In this document: piece by piece, positions 52,386-62,104 of the stretch | How positions within the stretch are numbered: the stretch's first letter is position 1 | Layout of the letters: every line of letters begins with the position of its first letter | Assembly (NCBI RefSeq): GCF_024519435.1 | Contig: NZ_JALJRZ010000008.1 | Location: 1 to 64,000, forward strand | Direction: 5' to 3' | Length of the DNA stretch: 64,000 nucleotides | From: Terrabacter sp. Ter38 | Lineage (GTDB): Bacteria > Actinomycetota > Actinomycetes > Actinomycetales > Dermatophilaceae | The notes under the pieces: model-generated | Told to the model about the DNA's origin: nothing | The model's database searches: none | What the model saw: only the letters and a program-made list of their open reading frames with translations | Made by a program: the position numbers and the translations under genes

Positions 52386-53128
52386 GCGTCCACCGGCCGC
52401 AGCGCGACCAGGCCGGCGAACCGACCGGTGCGGCCGTCGCGACGGTAGGAGTAGAGGTCGCCGCTCTCGCGGGTGCAGCCCGGGACCCACTGCACGGCCA
52501 CGTCAGCCGCAGCGAGCTGTTCGACGACGCCGGCGGCCACGTCGATGGCCGGCGTGCCGGTCCAGGACCGTGCGGCGGAGGCCGCGGAGGTCTCGGCGGC
52601 GGTGCGAGCCATCTCCGCCGGGACCTCGTAGCACCGTCCGCAGACGGACGGTCCCACGGTCGCCGAGACGGACGTCGCGCCGAGGTCGCGCATCGCGGTG
52701 ACGGCCCGGCCGACGATGCCCGCGAGCATGCCGGGCCGGCCGGCGTGCACCGCCCCGACGACCCCGGCGCGAGCGTCGTGCAGCAGCACCGGGACACAGT
52801 CGGCGACCAGCACACCGAGCGCGAGATCGGTGGCGCGCGTGACGATTCCGTCGACCGCTGGTGGCTCCCCGACCCACGGCCCGTCGACCTGCACGACGTC
52901 GGCCCCGTGGACCTGGTTCATGAGGACGAGGCGATCGCGTGGGACGTCGATCTCGTGTGCGACGGCCGTGCGGTTGCCTTCGACGTCGGCAGGGTCGTCG
53001 CCGACGTGGCCGCCGAGGTTGAGACCGGCATACGGCCCGCTCCCCCTGCCGGCCGACCGACCCGTGAAGGCGAGGTCGACGGAGCAGGCGTCGCCGTCGC
53101 TCGCGGTGGTGGTGCGCCAGTAGAACAC
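52382..53128 (-). CDS. pgeF: Laccase-domain protein PgeF (YfiH)
   Basis: The 248-residue protein of the YfiH family, once called polyphenol oxidase, has been shown in other bacteria to affect peptidoglycan editing and purine nucleosides. NQVHGADV near 71-78, ADCVPVLLHD, VHAGRPGM and GPSVCGRCYEV show the conserved His and Cys metal-binding set. The GTG at 53126-53128 follows a TAGGTT -10 by 7 nt, so a leaderless message is likely. Its own promoter separates it from ftsZ, which is terminated at 53201-53229. Confidence 0.9.
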   Translation of the reverse strand: MFYWRTTTASDGDACSVDLAFTGRSAGRGSGPYAGLNLGGHVGDDPADVEGNRTAVAHEIDVPRDRLVLMNQVHGADVVQVDGPWVGEPPAVDGIVTRATDLALGVLVADCVPVLLHDARAGVVGAVHAGRPGMLAGIVGRAVTAMRDLGATSVSATVGPSVCGRCYEVPAEMARTAAETSAASAARSWTGTPAIDVAAGVVEQLAAADVAVQWVPGCTRESGDLYSYRRDGRTGRFAGLVALRPVDA

Positions 53129-53135
53129 GACGACA

Positions 53136-53141
53136 AACCTA
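53136..53141 (-). promoter_or_regulatory. -10 element of pgeF, leaderless
   Basis: TAGGTT on the minus strand ends 7 nt before the GTG. With a start site at the usual distance, the mRNA begins at the start codon. No ribosome site is visible. Confidence 0.5.
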
Positions 53142-53200
53142 TCCCGCAGTCCGGCGCGACCCGCGGCGACCGCACCGCGGCGGTCGCCGGGACGCCGACG

Positions 53201-53229
53201 GGCGGGAGACGCTGCATGCGTCTCCCGCC
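53201..53229 (-). terminator. Terminator after ftsZ
   Basis: A perfect 12-bp stem (GGCGGGAGACGC and complement) with a 5-nt loop starts 36 nt after the ftsZ stop. It isolates ftsZ from pgeF-yggS-sepF. Confidence 0.8.
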
Positions 53230-53265
53230 CGTCCGGGCCGATCTCGGCCTCAGCCGGCCGCGGTC

Positions 53266-54528
53266 CTACTTGAGGAAGTCGGGCACGTCGAGGTCGTCGC
53301 CCTCGTCGAACGTGACCTGGCGCGGAGGCTGCTGCACCGGCTGGGCCGCCGGGGCGGGAGCGTGGTGCTGGGGCTGCTGCGCCGGGACTGCGGGCTGCTG
53401 GTGGTGCACCGGGGCCTGCTGTGCCTGCTGGGGCGCCGCCTGCTGCGGAGCCGCCTGGGGAACGCCGTTGGAGTGCTGCGGCGCCGACTGCGGAGCCGGC
53501 GTGGCCGGACGCTGCTGGGCCGGCTGCGAGCGACCCATGACCTGCCCGAGGGCGCGGTCGTCGTGGCGCTGGCTGGGGCCCCCGCTGTCGAAGCCCGCGG
53601 CGATGACCGTGACCCGGACCTCGTCGCCCAGGGCGTCGTCGATGACGGCACCGAAGATGATGTTGGCCTCCGGGTGGGCGGCTTCCTGGACCAGGCGAGC
53701 GGCCTCGTTGATCTCGAAGAGACCGAGGTCGGACCCACCCTGGACGGAGAGGAGGACGCCGTGCGCACCGTCGATGGACGCCTCGAGCAGCGGGCTGCTG
53801 ATCGCGAGCTCGGCCGCCTGGACGGCACGGTCCTCGCCGCGTGCGGACCCGATGCCCATCAGGGCCGAGCCCGCCCCCTGCATGACCGACTTGACGTCGG
53901 CGAAGTCGAGGTTGATGAGCCCGGGAGTCGTGATGAGGTCGGTGATGCCCTGGACACCGGAGAGCAGGACCTGGTCGGCCGAACGGAAGGCGTCCATCAT
54001 CGACACGTTGCGGTCGCTGATCGACAGCAGCCGGTCGTTGGGGATGACGATCAGGGTGTCGACCTCCTCGCGGAGGCTGCCGATGCCGGACTCGGCCTGG
54101 TTGGCGCGACGACGGCCCTCGAAGGTGAACGGGCGCGTGACGACACCGATCGTCAGGGCACCGAGCTCACGCGCGATGCGAGCCACGACGGGCGCGCCGC
54201 CGGTGCCCGTGCCGCCGCCCTCACCGGCGGTGACGAAGACCATGTCGGCCCCCTTGAGGACCTCCTCGATCTCCTCGGCATGGTCCTCGGCGGCCTTCTT
54301 GCCGACCTCGGGGTCGGCGCCGGCGCCGAGGCCGCGCGTCAGCTCGCGGCCGACGTCGAGCTTGACGTCGGCGTCGCTCATGAGCAGCGCCTGCGCATCG
54401 GTGTTGATGGCGATGAACTCGACACCCTTGAGGCCGACCTCGATCATGCGATTGATGGCATTGACGCCGCCGCCGCCGATGCCGACGACCTTGATGACGG
54501 CCAAGTAGTTCTGCGGTGCTGCTGCCAC
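53266..54528 (-). CDS. ftsZ: Cell division GTPase FtsZ
   Basis: The tubulin-like protein that forms the division ring. The 420-residue product has the GTP signature GGGTGTG at 104-110, [13 protein letters not shown] around it, and the T7-loop region [12 protein letters not shown] Gln/Ala/Pro-rich linker runs to about 405, and the C-terminal tail [10 protein letters not shown] is where SepF and FtsW-type partners bind. The GTG at 54526-54528 gives the conserved start [21 protein letters not shown] leader of over 150 nt precedes it. Confidence 0.97.
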   Translation of the reverse strand: MAAAPQNYLAVIKVVGIGGGGVNAINRMIEVGLKGVEFIAINTDAQALLMSDADVKLDVGRELTRGLGAGADPEVGKKAAEDHAEEIEEVLKGADMVFVTAGEGGGTGTGGAPVVARIARELGALTIGVVTRPFTFEGRRRANQAESGIGSLREEVDTLIVIPNDRLLSISDRNVSMMDAFRSADQVLLSGVQGITDLITTPGLINLDFADVKSVMQGAGSALMGIGSARGEDRAVQAAELAISSPLLEASIDGAHGVLLSVQGGSDLGLFEINEAARLVQEAAHPEANIIFGAVIDDALGDEVRVTVIAAGFDSGGPSQRHDDRALGQVMGRSQPAQQRPATPAPQSAPQHSNGVPQAAPQQAAPQQAQQAPVHHQQPAVPAQQPQHHAPAPAAQPVQQPPRQVTFDEGDDLDVPDFLK

Positions 54529-54885
54529 GGGAGTGGGCCTTCCTGACTGGTGGTGCCGGTACTGCGGGTGGTCTGGGGGACGGGCGGTGCGTGGTGTGGG
54601 TGGAGCGGCTCGTTCCGAGCCTGTAGCCCTCAAACCTTAAACGTAGACATAAAGGTTACAGTTTGGTCACGAACCAGTGCCCTGACGGTATGACGAGGCA
54701 CAAGGTCGATCAACCCACGTCGCGGCGTGTCGTCACGGGGATTGCCCCAATTCCGATGGCCGCGCCCCAAGGGCCACACCAGCACCACCGGCCACTCCGG
54801 TCCTGACCGCCGAGGATCACCCTCCCACGGCCGGTCTGCGACCCGTGACCGGGCCCCGTCCCGGAGAGTCGCCCCGACGCGGGTG
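54529..54885 (-). promoter_or_regulatory. Gap and leader between ftsQ and ftsZ
   Basis: This 357-bp stretch holds no gene. It carries the promoter at 54685-54713, a second possible one (TTCGTG, 16 bp, TATGTC just downstream of it), and an inverted repeat AACCTT/AAGGTT (54633-54638 with 54652-54657) near the likely transcription start. AT-rich inverted repeats in this spot are common upstream of actinobacterial ftsZ. Confidence 0.6.
54685..54713 (-). promoter_or_regulatory. Promoter of ftsZ
   Basis: TTGATC (54708-54713), a 17-bp spacer and TACCGT (54685-54690) on the minus strand. Transcription would start near 54678, about 150 nt before the GTG. Confidence 0.6.
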
Positions 54886-55662
54886 TCAGCGGGTGACCGG
54901 TGACGACGGGACGCTGACGTCGATCGTCGAACCCGGCTCTGGCAGAAGGATCTTCACGAGGTCCGCCTTCCGCTTGCCATCGGCGGCGCCACCCCAGACG
55001 ACCGTCTTGCGCTTCTCGCCCTTGGCCTTGACGGTGAAGGAGACCTGGTCCGCCGTCGACACCGACACCCCTGAGACGTCGGCGCGCAGGGACGGGTCGA
55101 GCGACCCGAGCGCGCCCAGGGCTGCCTCGACCCCGGCCTTGGTGACCTGCGCGGATCCCGAGCTGACGAGCGGCACGCCGTCGGGGGCGCTGCCGACGGT
55201 GCGGAACGCGACCCCGTCACGGTCCACGACGTCCACCTCACCTCGAGGGTTGCGGACGGCGAGGACGGCGACCCTGGGGGTCACGGTGATGACGACGGTG
55301 TCGGGCAGACCGCGGCCGACGGTGACCGCGCTCCACGCCTTGCCGGCGAGCAGCCGTTGCGCGACGGCGTCGGTGTCGACGCGCATGAGTGGGCCGCCGA
55401 GCGGCACCCGGGCGACGGCACGCACCTGCGCGGAGGTGGCCGCGCTCACGCCGTGGACCTCGACGCGAGACGCCGTGAGGGCGTTGCTGAACCACCCCAC
55501 CCACACGAGCAGTCCGGCGCCCAGCACGAGGGCCGCGAGGACCCCCGCGACGAGGCGAGGACGTCGGCGAGCGGCGGCGGCGCGGCGCTCGAAGCGGGTG
55601 CGCGACGAGGCGAGTCCGGTGCCCGCGACGCGGCGGCGGGCGTTGCCGTGCTCGAGCATCAT
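54886..55662 (-). CDS. ftsQ: Cell division protein FtsQ
   Basis: A 258-residue bitopic protein of the divisome. An Arg-rich cytoplasmic start (1-36) precedes one membrane segment near 37-58, then the POTRA domain (about 65-135: VEVHGVSAATSAQVRAVARVP) and a beta domain. Tandem ATG codons at 55660-55662 and 55657-55659 overlap the murC stop; the first gives a 4-nt overlap and is preferred. ddl and murB are not between murC and ftsQ, as usual in actinobacteria. Confidence 0.9.
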   Translation of the reverse strand: MMLEHGNARRRVAGTGLASSRTRFERRAAAARRRPRLVAGVLAALVLGAGLLVWVGWFSNALTASRVEVHGVSAATSAQVRAVARVPLGGPLMRVDTDAVAQRLLAGKAWSAVTVGRGLPDTVVITVTPRVAVLAVRNPRGEVDVVDRDGVAFRTVGSAPDGVPLVSSGSAQVTKAGVEAALGALGSLDPSLRADVSGVSVSTADQVSFTVKAKGEKRKTVVWGGAADGKRKADLVKILLPEPGSTIDVSVPSSPVTR

Positions 55663-57134
55663 GGCGAGCCTCCCCCGAGGATCCGCAGCACCTCCGGGCC
55701 GATCATCGTGACGTCGCCCGCCCCCACGGTGAGCACGAGGTCCCCGGGACGGGCGAGGTCGGCGACCCGACCGGCGACCTCCGACCAGGAAGGCACGTAG
55801 TGGACCTCGACCTCGGGCCGGACCGCGGTCACAGCGTCGGCGACGAGCCGGCCCGACACTCCGGGCACGGGGTCCTCGCGCGCGGCGTAGACGTCCATGA
55901 GGACGACGACGTCCGCCGGGGACAGGCCGGCCCCGAGCTCGGTGGCGAAGTCCCGCGTGCGGCTGTAGAGGTGGGGCTGGAAGACGACGACGAGCCGGCC
56001 GGTGTCGCCGACGAGGTCCTTGGCGGTCTCGACGACCGCCGCGACCTTGCCCGCGTTGTGGGCGTAGTCGTCGACGACGACGACTCCGCCGGCCTCGCCC
56101 TTCGGCTCGAAACGACGGCGCGTCCCCGTGAAGGACGCCAGCCCGGCCAGGACCTGGTCCGGGGCCTGACCGAGCCCGTGGACGGCGGCGGCGTACGCGG
56201 CTGCGGCGTTGAGCGCGTTGTGGCGCCCTGGCACGCCGAGCGTCATGCGTCGCTCGACGCCCTCGTCGAGAAGCGTGACCGACGCCGTGACTCCGTCCTG
56301 CTGGTGGTGGTCCAGGACGACGTCGGACGACGGGTCGAACCCGTAGGTCAGCACGCGCGTGCCCGCGGCCCGGGCCCGCTCGGCCAACGCCACGGATCCG
56401 GCGTCGTCGGCGCACGTGACGAGCAGACCACCGGGACGGATCGTGCCGACGAACGCGTCGTACGCCGCCTGGACAACCGTGAAGTTCGAGTAGAAGTCGA
56501 GGTGGTCGGGCTGGACGTTGGTGACGATCGCGACCTCGGGACCGTAGACGACGAACGAGCCGTCGCTCTCGTCGGCCTCGACGACGAAGATGTCGTCGGA
56601 GCCGTCGTGCGCGTTGGTGCCGTGCTTGGCGAGCTCGCCGCCGACGGCGAAGGACGGATCGAGACCGCAGCCCTGCAGGGCCACGGTGAGCATCGAGGTC
56701 GTCGTCGTCTTGCCGTTGGCACCGGCCACCGCGACCGGCCGCCGTCCGTGCATGAGCGCGGCGAGTCCCTGCGCGCGGTGCAGCACGGGCACGCCTCGGT
56801 GCCGCGCTGCGACGAGCTCGACGTTGTCGTCGCGGATCGAGGAGCTCATGACGATGGCGTCGGCGCGCTCCTGGTGCGCCTCGTGGAAGCCGACCCACAC
56901 GCCGGCGCCCTCGCTCTCGAGGGCCTTGAGGACGGGCACGTCCTTGGCGTCGCTGCCCGTGACGCGGATGCCACGCGCGAGCATGATGCGGGCGACGCCC
57001 GACATGCCGGCGCCGCCGATGGCGAGGAAGTGCACGCGCCCGAGCTCGTCGGCGCCGGGCACGTCGGCCCCGAAGTCGAAGCGCGCCGCCGCGAACGGGT
57101 CGTCGACGGTGGGGGTGCGCGGGGTCTGGGTCAC
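55659..57134 (-). CDS. murC: UDP-N-acetylmuramate--L-alanine ligase
   Basis: The first Mur ligase, which adds L-alanine to UDP-MurNAc. The 491-residue protein has FLAIGGAGMSGVARIM (36-51) for UDP-substrate binding, the P-loop GANGKTTT at 138-145, and DDYAHNAGKVAAVVE in the C-terminal domain. The GTG at 57132-57134 overlaps murG by 4 nt. It is part of the continuous murE-to-ftsQ chain. Confidence 0.96.
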   Translation of the reverse strand: MTQTPRTPTVDDPFAAARFDFGADVPGADELGRVHFLAIGGAGMSGVARIMLARGIRVTGSDAKDVPVLKALESEGAGVWVGFHEAHQERADAIVMSSSIRDDNVELVAARHRGVPVLHRAQGLAALMHGRRPVAVAGANGKTTTTSMLTVALQGCGLDPSFAVGGELAKHGTNAHDGSDDIFVVEADESDGSFVVYGPEVAIVTNVQPDHLDFYSNFTVVQAAYDAFVGTIRPGGLLVTCADDAGSVALAERARAAGTRVLTYGFDPSSDVVLDHHQQDGVTASVTLLDEGVERRMTLGVPGRHNALNAAAAYAAAVHGLGQAPDQVLAGLASFTGTRRRFEPKGEAGGVVVVDDYAHNAGKVAAVVETAKDLVGDTGRLVVVFQPHLYSRTRDFATELGAGLSPADVVVLMDVYAAREDPVPGVSGRLVADAVTAVRPEVEVHYVPSWSEVAGRVADLARPGDLVLTVGAGDVTMIGPEVLRILGGGSP

Positions 57135-58243
57135 GTGCGGTTCCTGCCTTCTGCGGCCCGGTCGACCAGGTCCGCGAGCTTCTCGTCGGCAGCGGGTTCG
57201 CCCAGGGCCCGGGCGGCCGCCGCCATCCGGGAGATCCGCTCGCGGTCGGTGGCGAGCCCGAGCAGCACGGCGTCGACCCACTCGGGGGTGAGGTCGGCGT
57301 CGTCGACGAGGAGGCCACCCCCGGCGGTCACGACGTCGGCGGCGTTGACGCGCTGCTCGCCGTTGCCGACGGGCAGCGGGACGTAGACGGCCGGCAGGCC
57401 GACGGCCGTCAGCTCGCACACCGTGTTGGCGCCCGATCGTGCGACGACGAGGTCGGCGGCGGCATACGCCAGCTCCATCCGGTCGGCGTACGGCACGACG
57501 ACGTACGGAGCCCCCTCGGCCGGTGGCTCGGGGACGAACTCCTTGCCGAGCCCGGTCACGTGCAGCACCTGCACCCCCCCGCGGCTCAGCTCGGCCACGC
57601 GGGCCCGGAAGGCGTCGTTGAGGCGCTGGGCGCCGAGCGAGCCGCCGGTGACGAGGACGGTGGGCCAGTGCGACTGGAGCCCGAAGTGCTCGAGGGCCTC
57701 GGCACGGACGGCTTCGCGGTCGAGCGTCGCGACCTCACGGCGCAGCGGCATGCCGATCCGCTGGGCGTGCGGCAGGGAGGTGACGGTGAAGGTCGTCGCC
57801 ACGGCACTCGCCCAGCGGGCGCCGAGACGGTTGGCCAGGCCCGCACGCGCGTTCTGCTCGTGGACGACGATGGGGACGTGCCGGCGCCGCGCGGCGAGGT
57901 AGGCAGGGGTGCTGACGTAGCCCCCGAAGCCGACGACGACCTCCGCACCGGTCTCGTCGATGGCGGCGCCGGCCGCGTCGACGGCCGCCTTCAGACGACC
58001 CGGGAGCCGGAGCAGGTCGGCGCTCGGGCGACGCGGCAACGGCACCTTGGGCACGACCCTGAGGTCGTAGCCCCGGGCCGGGACGAGGCGGGCCTCGAGA
58101 CCCTCCTGCGTGCCGAGCGCCGTCACCCGCAGGTCGGGGTGGCGCCGACGAAGGGCGTCCGCGAGGGCGAGCAGCGGCGACACGTGGCCGGCACTGCCTC
58201 CCCCGGCGAGCAGGACGGAGGTGGGCGAGGACAGGGGGATCAC
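57131..58243 (-). CDS. murG: Lipid II-forming N-acetylglucosaminyltransferase MurG
   Basis: A membrane-associated GT28 transferase that adds GlcNAc to lipid I. The 370-residue protein has GGGSAGHVSPLLALADAL at 14-31, HEQNARAGLANR near 124-135, TGGSLGAQRLND in the middle and a C-terminal SGANTVCELTAVGLPAVYVP nucleotide-binding stretch. The GTG at 58241-58243 overlaps ftsW by 4 nt; the long frame upstream is ftsW and murD read out of phase. Confidence 0.96.
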   Translation of the reverse strand: MIPLSSPTSVLLAGGGSAGHVSPLLALADALRRRHPDLRVTALGTQEGLEARLVPARGYDLRVVPKVPLPRRPSADLLRLPGRLKAAVDAAGAAIDETGAEVVVGFGGYVSTPAYLAARRRHVPIVVHEQNARAGLANRLGARWASAVATTFTVTSLPHAQRIGMPLRREVATLDREAVRAEALEHFGLQSHWPTVLVTGGSLGAQRLNDAFRARVAELSRGGVQVLHVTGLGKEFVPEPPAEGAPYVVVPYADRMELAYAAADLVVARSGANTVCELTAVGLPAVYVPLPVGNGEQRVNAADVVTAGGGLLVDDADLTPEWVDAVLLGLATDRERISRMAAAARALGEPAADEKLADLVDRAAEGRNRT

Positions 58244-59535
58244 CGGCTTCTGCGACGTTGCGGGACGGACCTGACGCGGGACGGAAGCACCGCGAGCGAC
58301 CGACGGACGAGACTCGGGCGAGCGTCGAGCAGGGCCTTGCAGCCCGGTTCGTGGCGCGCGAAGGACAGCAGGATGCCGAGGGCCAGGAGGGTCGTCACGA
58401 GGGAGGACCCTCCGGCCGAGACGAGCGGCAGCGGGACACCGATGACCGGGAAGAGCCCGATGACGGCACCGATGTTGATGATGGCCTGGCCGAGCAGCCA
58501 CGCCATGATGCCGAAACCGGCGATGCGCACGAACCGGTCCTGCGTGCGACTGACGAGCCGGAAGCAGGCCCAGGCGAGGATGCCGAAGAGCAGCAGCACC
58601 ATGAGCGTGCCCGGCAGCCCGAGCTCCTCGCCGATGATCGCGAAGATGAAGTCGTTGTGCGCCTCGGAGAGCCACTCCCACTTCTCCTTGGAGGCACCGA
58701 GACCCACGCCCCACCATCCGCCGTCGGCGAGGGCGTAGAGCCCGTGGACCGACTGGCCGCACCAGCCGTCGGGGTCGGCGTTGCAGGAGGGGCTCAGCCA
58801 GTTCGCGATGCGGCTCGTGCGGTTGTTGCTGCCGGTCACCATGAGGGCGACCCCGAGGACGGCGAAGCCCCCCGCGATGGCGAACACGCGCTTCGGAGCG
58901 CCTGCGACCAGGAGGACCGCGGCGACGATCACGAGCACGACCATCGCCGTGCCGAGGTCGTGCCCGGCGAGGATCAGGCCGATGACGATGGTGGCGATGG
59001 GCACGAGATAGGGCAGCACGACGTGGAGCATGCTCGCCATCCGCGACGACTTGTTGGCGAAGATGACGGCACCGACGAGCACGAGGCCCACCTTGGCGAG
59101 CTCGGCGGGCTGGAACTGGACTGGTCCGACGGCGAGCCAGTTGCGGTTGCCGTTGACGCTCCGCCCGAACGGGATGACGGCCGCGAGCAGCAGGACGGAG
59201 ACGATGATCGTCGGGAAGGCGAGGCGCTTCCACGTGGCCACCGCGACGCGGCTCGCGACACCGGCCGCGACGGCGCCGATGGCGGCGAAGAGCAGCTGGC
59301 GCAGGAACACGGTGTACGAGGCCTCGTCGGCGAGCAGCTGCTCGACGCTGGAGGCCGAGAAGACCATGATCAGCCCGAAGACCACGAGCGTCGAGGTGGC
59401 GCCGAGGATGAGGTAGTACGTCGTGAGCGGCGACTCGAGCTTGCCGATGACCGGCAGCGACCGGTGCGTCGTCGCGGTGTCGGCCGCACCCTTGGTGCCT
59501 GCGGCCGTCTTGTCGCCGGCGGTGGTCGCGCTCAC
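58240..59535 (-). CDS. ftsW: Lipid II polymerase FtsW (SEDS family)
   Basis: A 431-residue protein with about ten membrane helices that polymerises peptidoglycan at the septum with FtsI. Conserved stretches are GRSVNGNRNWLAVGPVQFQP near 124-143, NDFIFAIIGEELGLPG in the large loop and GVPLPLVSAGGSSL near the end. The cytoplasmic C-terminal tail is Arg-rich. The GTG at 59533-59535 overlaps murD by 4 nt. The longer upstream frame is not used. Confidence 0.94.
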   Translation of the reverse strand: MSATTAGDKTAAGTKGAADTATTHRSLPVIGKLESPLTTYYLILGATSTLVVFGLIMVFSASSVEQLLADEASYTVFLRQLLFAAIGAVAAGVASRVAVATWKRLAFPTIIVSVLLLAAVIPFGRSVNGNRNWLAVGPVQFQPAELAKVGLVLVGAVIFANKSSRMASMLHVVLPYLVPIATIVIGLILAGHDLGTAMVVLVIVAAVLLVAGAPKRVFAIAGGFAVLGVALMVTGSNNRTSRIANWLSPSCNADPDGWCGQSVHGLYALADGGWWGVGLGASKEKWEWLSEAHNDFIFAIIGEELGLPGTLMVLLLFGILAWACFRLVSRTQDRFVRIAGFGIMAWLLGQAIINIGAVIGLFPVIGVPLPLVSAGGSSLVTTLLALGILLSFARHEPGCKALLDARPSLVRRSLAVLPSRVRSVPQRRRSR

Positions 59536-61022
59536 TCCAGCCCCCCGTGTGCCTCGAGGTGCCGCCGGACCGCCTCCTCGAAGGCGTCGCCGCGGGCTCC
59601 GTAGTTGGTGAACATGTCCATCGACGCGGCGGCAGGGGCGAGGAGCACGACGTCGCCCGGCTGGGCGAGTCGGGCAGCCTCCCTGACGACACGGTCCATG
59701 ACTCCAGTGTCGGTGTCGGACACGTCGACGACCGGGACATCGGGCGCGTGTCGGGAAAGGGCCTGGGCGATCTGGTCGCGGTCGGCGCCGATGAGCACGA
59801 CGCCCCGAAGGCGCGAGGCCATCTCCTCGACGAGGCTGTCGACGTCGGCTCCCTTGAGCAGGCCGCCCGCGACCCACACGACGGAGTCGAACGACCGGAT
59901 GGCCGCAGCGGCCGCGTGCGGGTTGGTGGCCTTGGAGTCGTTGACGAAGCGCACGCCCTTGACCGTCGCGAGCTCGGCGATCCGGTGCCGGTCGGGCCGG
60001 AAGGCCCGCAGGCCGTCGCGCACGGCGATGGGACCGACGCCGTACGCACGGGCCAGCGCAGCGGCCGCGAGGGCGTTGGCGACGTAGTGCGGCGCCACCG
60101 ACGGGGCGTCACCTCGCAGGTCGGCGATGGTGCACAGCTCGGCGGCGGAACGCTGGCGCTGCTCGACGAAGGCGCGGTCGGCGAGGACGTCCTCGACGAC
60201 GCCGACCATCGAGGGCGCCGGGATGCCTGTCGTGAACCCGATCGCACGGCACCCCTCGACGACGTTGGCCTCCATGACGAGCTGCTCGGTCTGGATGTCG
60301 GCGACGTTGTAGATGCACGCCAGGTGGGTGTTCTCGTAGATCTTGCCCTTGGCCCGGAGGTACTCGGCGTAGCTGCCGTGCCAGTCGATGTGGTCGGGGG
60401 CGACGTTGAGCACGGCGGACGCGACGGCCGAGACCGAGCGCTGCCAGTGCAGCTGGAAGCTCGAGAGCTCGACGGCCAGCACGTCGTAGGGCTCCGGGTG
60501 GAGCACCGCCTCCAGCAGGGGCGTGCCGACGTTGCCGGCCGACGTGGCGCGCAGGCCTGCGGCGCGCAGGATCGAGGCGAGCATCTTGACGGTCGTCGTC
60601 TTGCCGTTGGTGCCGGTGACCGTGAGCCACGGGGCGGCGCCCTCCTGGGCGCGCATGCGCCAGGCGAGCTCGACCTCTCCCCACACGGGTATGCCGGCCG
60701 TCGCCGCCGCGAGCATGAGCGGGTCGTGCGGAGGGACCCCGGGCGAGGTGACGACGAGCTCGGTGCCGGGCGGCGGCTCGACGACGTGCTCGGGGCCCAG
60801 GCGCACGTCGACGTCGAGGATCTCGAGGATCGTCGCGCGCTCGCGGATCGCCTCGGTCTCGTCGCGGGAGACCGCCGTGACGCGCGCGCCGCGGTCGGCG
60901 AGGGCGTCGGCCGCCGCGAAGCCGGAGACCCCGAGGCCGACGACGAGGACGGTGATCCCGGACCAGTCGGCGTCGCGGTGGGTCAGGCCCTCGCGCGGCT
61001 CGTAGAGCGGGTCGAAGCTCAC
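59532..61022 (-). CDS. murD: UDP-N-acetylmuramoylalanine--D-glutamate ligase
   Basis: Adds D-glutamate to UDP-MurNAc-L-alanine. The 496-residue protein shows [15 protein letters not shown] (28-42), P-loop TGTNGKTTT at 136-144, [16 protein letters not shown] and a C-terminal [15 protein letters not shown]. The GTG at 61020-61022 overlaps mraY by 4 nt. An IP codon pair near 111 uses a rare ATA inside a GTATGCC heptamer. Confidence 0.96.
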   Translation of the reverse strand: MSFDPLYEPREGLTHRDADWSGITVLVVGLGVSGFAAADALADRGARVTAVSRDETEAIRERATILEILDVDVRLGPEHVVEPPPGTELVVTSPGVPPHDPLMLAAATAGIPVWGEVELAWRMRAQEGAAPWLTVTGTNGKTTTVKMLASILRAAGLRATSAGNVGTPLLEAVLHPEPYDVLAVELSSFQLHWQRSVSAVASAVLNVAPDHIDWHGSYAEYLRAKGKIYENTHLACIYNVADIQTEQLVMEANVVEGCRAIGFTTGIPAPSMVGVVEDVLADRAFVEQRQRSAAELCTIADLRGDAPSVAPHYVANALAAAALARAYGVGPIAVRDGLRAFRPDRHRIAELATVKGVRFVNDSKATNPHAAAAAIRSFDSVVWVAGGLLKGADVDSLVEEMASRLRGVVLIGADRDQIAQALSRHAPDVPVVDVSDTDTGVMDRVVREAARLAQPGDVVLLAPAAASMDMFTNYGARGDAFEEAVRRHLEAHGGLE

Positions 61023-62104
61023 TGGGACCCCACCACCCACTCGGCGTAGAAGACGCCGAGGCCGAAGGCGACGAAGAGCCCGGCGATGATCCAGAAGCGG
61101 ACGACGACCGTCACCTCGTTCCACCCGACCATCTCGAAGTGGTGGTGCAGCGGTGCCATCCTCAGCACCCGTTTACCGGTGGTCTTGAACGAGGCGACCT
61201 GGGCGACCACCGACAGCGTCTCGAGGACGAACATGCCGCCGAGGATGATGAGGAGCAGCTCGGTGTGGGTCGTGATGGCGAGGCCGGCGAGCGCGCCTCC
61301 GAGGGCGAGGGAGCCGGTGTCGCCCATGAAGATCTTTGCGGGCGTCGCGTTCCACCAGAGGAAGCCGAAGCACGCGCCCATGCCTGCAGCAGCCACGAGG
61401 GCGAGGTCGTGGGAGTCGCGCACCTCGTAGCACTTGATGCCCGGGTTGGTCTGGCAGTTCTGGTTGAAGGTCCAGATGCTGATGAGGACGTAGGCGCCGA
61501 AGACCATCGTCGAGACGCCCGTCGCGAGACCGTCGAGACCGTCGGTGAGGTTCACGCCGTTGGACGCGCCCGCGATCATGACGTTGGCGAAGACGACGAA
61601 GAGGATGACCCCGACGACGGTGCTGCCACCGAGCGCGAGGCTGATGTTCGTGTCGCGCACGAACGACACGAGCAGTGAGGCGGGATTGCGGTACTGCTCG
61701 TTGGGGAACTGGAGCGCCAGGCCGGCGAAGGTGATGCCGACGAGGGCCTGCCCGAGGAGCTTCTGCTTCGAGCGGAGGCCGAGGCTGCGTTGCTTGCTGA
61801 TCTTGATGAAGTCGTCGAGGAAGCCGACGAAGCCGAGACCTGCGGCGAGGAAGAGCACGAGCAGCCCACTGGCCGTCGGTGGGTTGAGGGTCAGCAGGTG
61901 CGCGAGGAAGTAGGCGCCGAGCATCGCCGCGAGGATGACGGCTCCGCCCATCGTCGGCGTGCCGCGCTTCGTGTGGTGCGACGTGGGCCCGTCGTCGCGG
62001 ATGAACTGGCCGTAGCCGCGCTTGACGAGGTACTTGATGAACAGCGGGGTGCCGAACAACGAGATGAGCAGCGAGATCGATGCTGCGAGAAGGACACCCT
62101 TCAC
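61019..62104 (-). CDS. mraY: Phospho-MurNAc-pentapeptide transferase MraY
   Basis: An integral membrane enzyme that makes lipid I from undecaprenyl phosphate. The 361-residue protein has ten or so helices and the signature residues: [47 protein letters not shown] and the LHHHFEMVG loop. The GTG at 62102-62104 overlaps murF by 4 nt. Confidence 0.96.
   Translation of the reverse strand: MKGVLLAASISLLISLFGTPLFIKYLVKRGYGQFIRDDGPTSHHTKRGTPTMGGAVILAAMLGAYFLAHLLTLNPPTASGLLVLFLAAGLGFVGFLDDFIKISKQRSLGLRSKQKLLGQALVGITFAGLALQFPNEQYRNPASLLVSFVRDTNISLALGGSTVVGVILFVVFANVMIAGASNGVNLTDGLDGLATGVSTMVFGAYVLISIWTFNQNCQTNPGIKCYEVRDSHDLALVAAAGMGACFGFLWWNATPAKIFMGDTGSLALGGALAGLAITTHTELLLIILGGMFVLETLSVVAQVASFKTTGKRVLRMAPLHHHFEMVGWNEVTVVVRFWIIAGLFVAFGLGVFYAEWVVGSQ

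Noticed and set aside
57131-60247. A long frame that appears to fuse murG to sequence across ftsW and murD
   Set aside because: Only the last 370 residues are MurG. The rest is the out-of-frame reading of ftsW and murD; the GTG at 58241-58243 with a 4-nt overlap is the real start.
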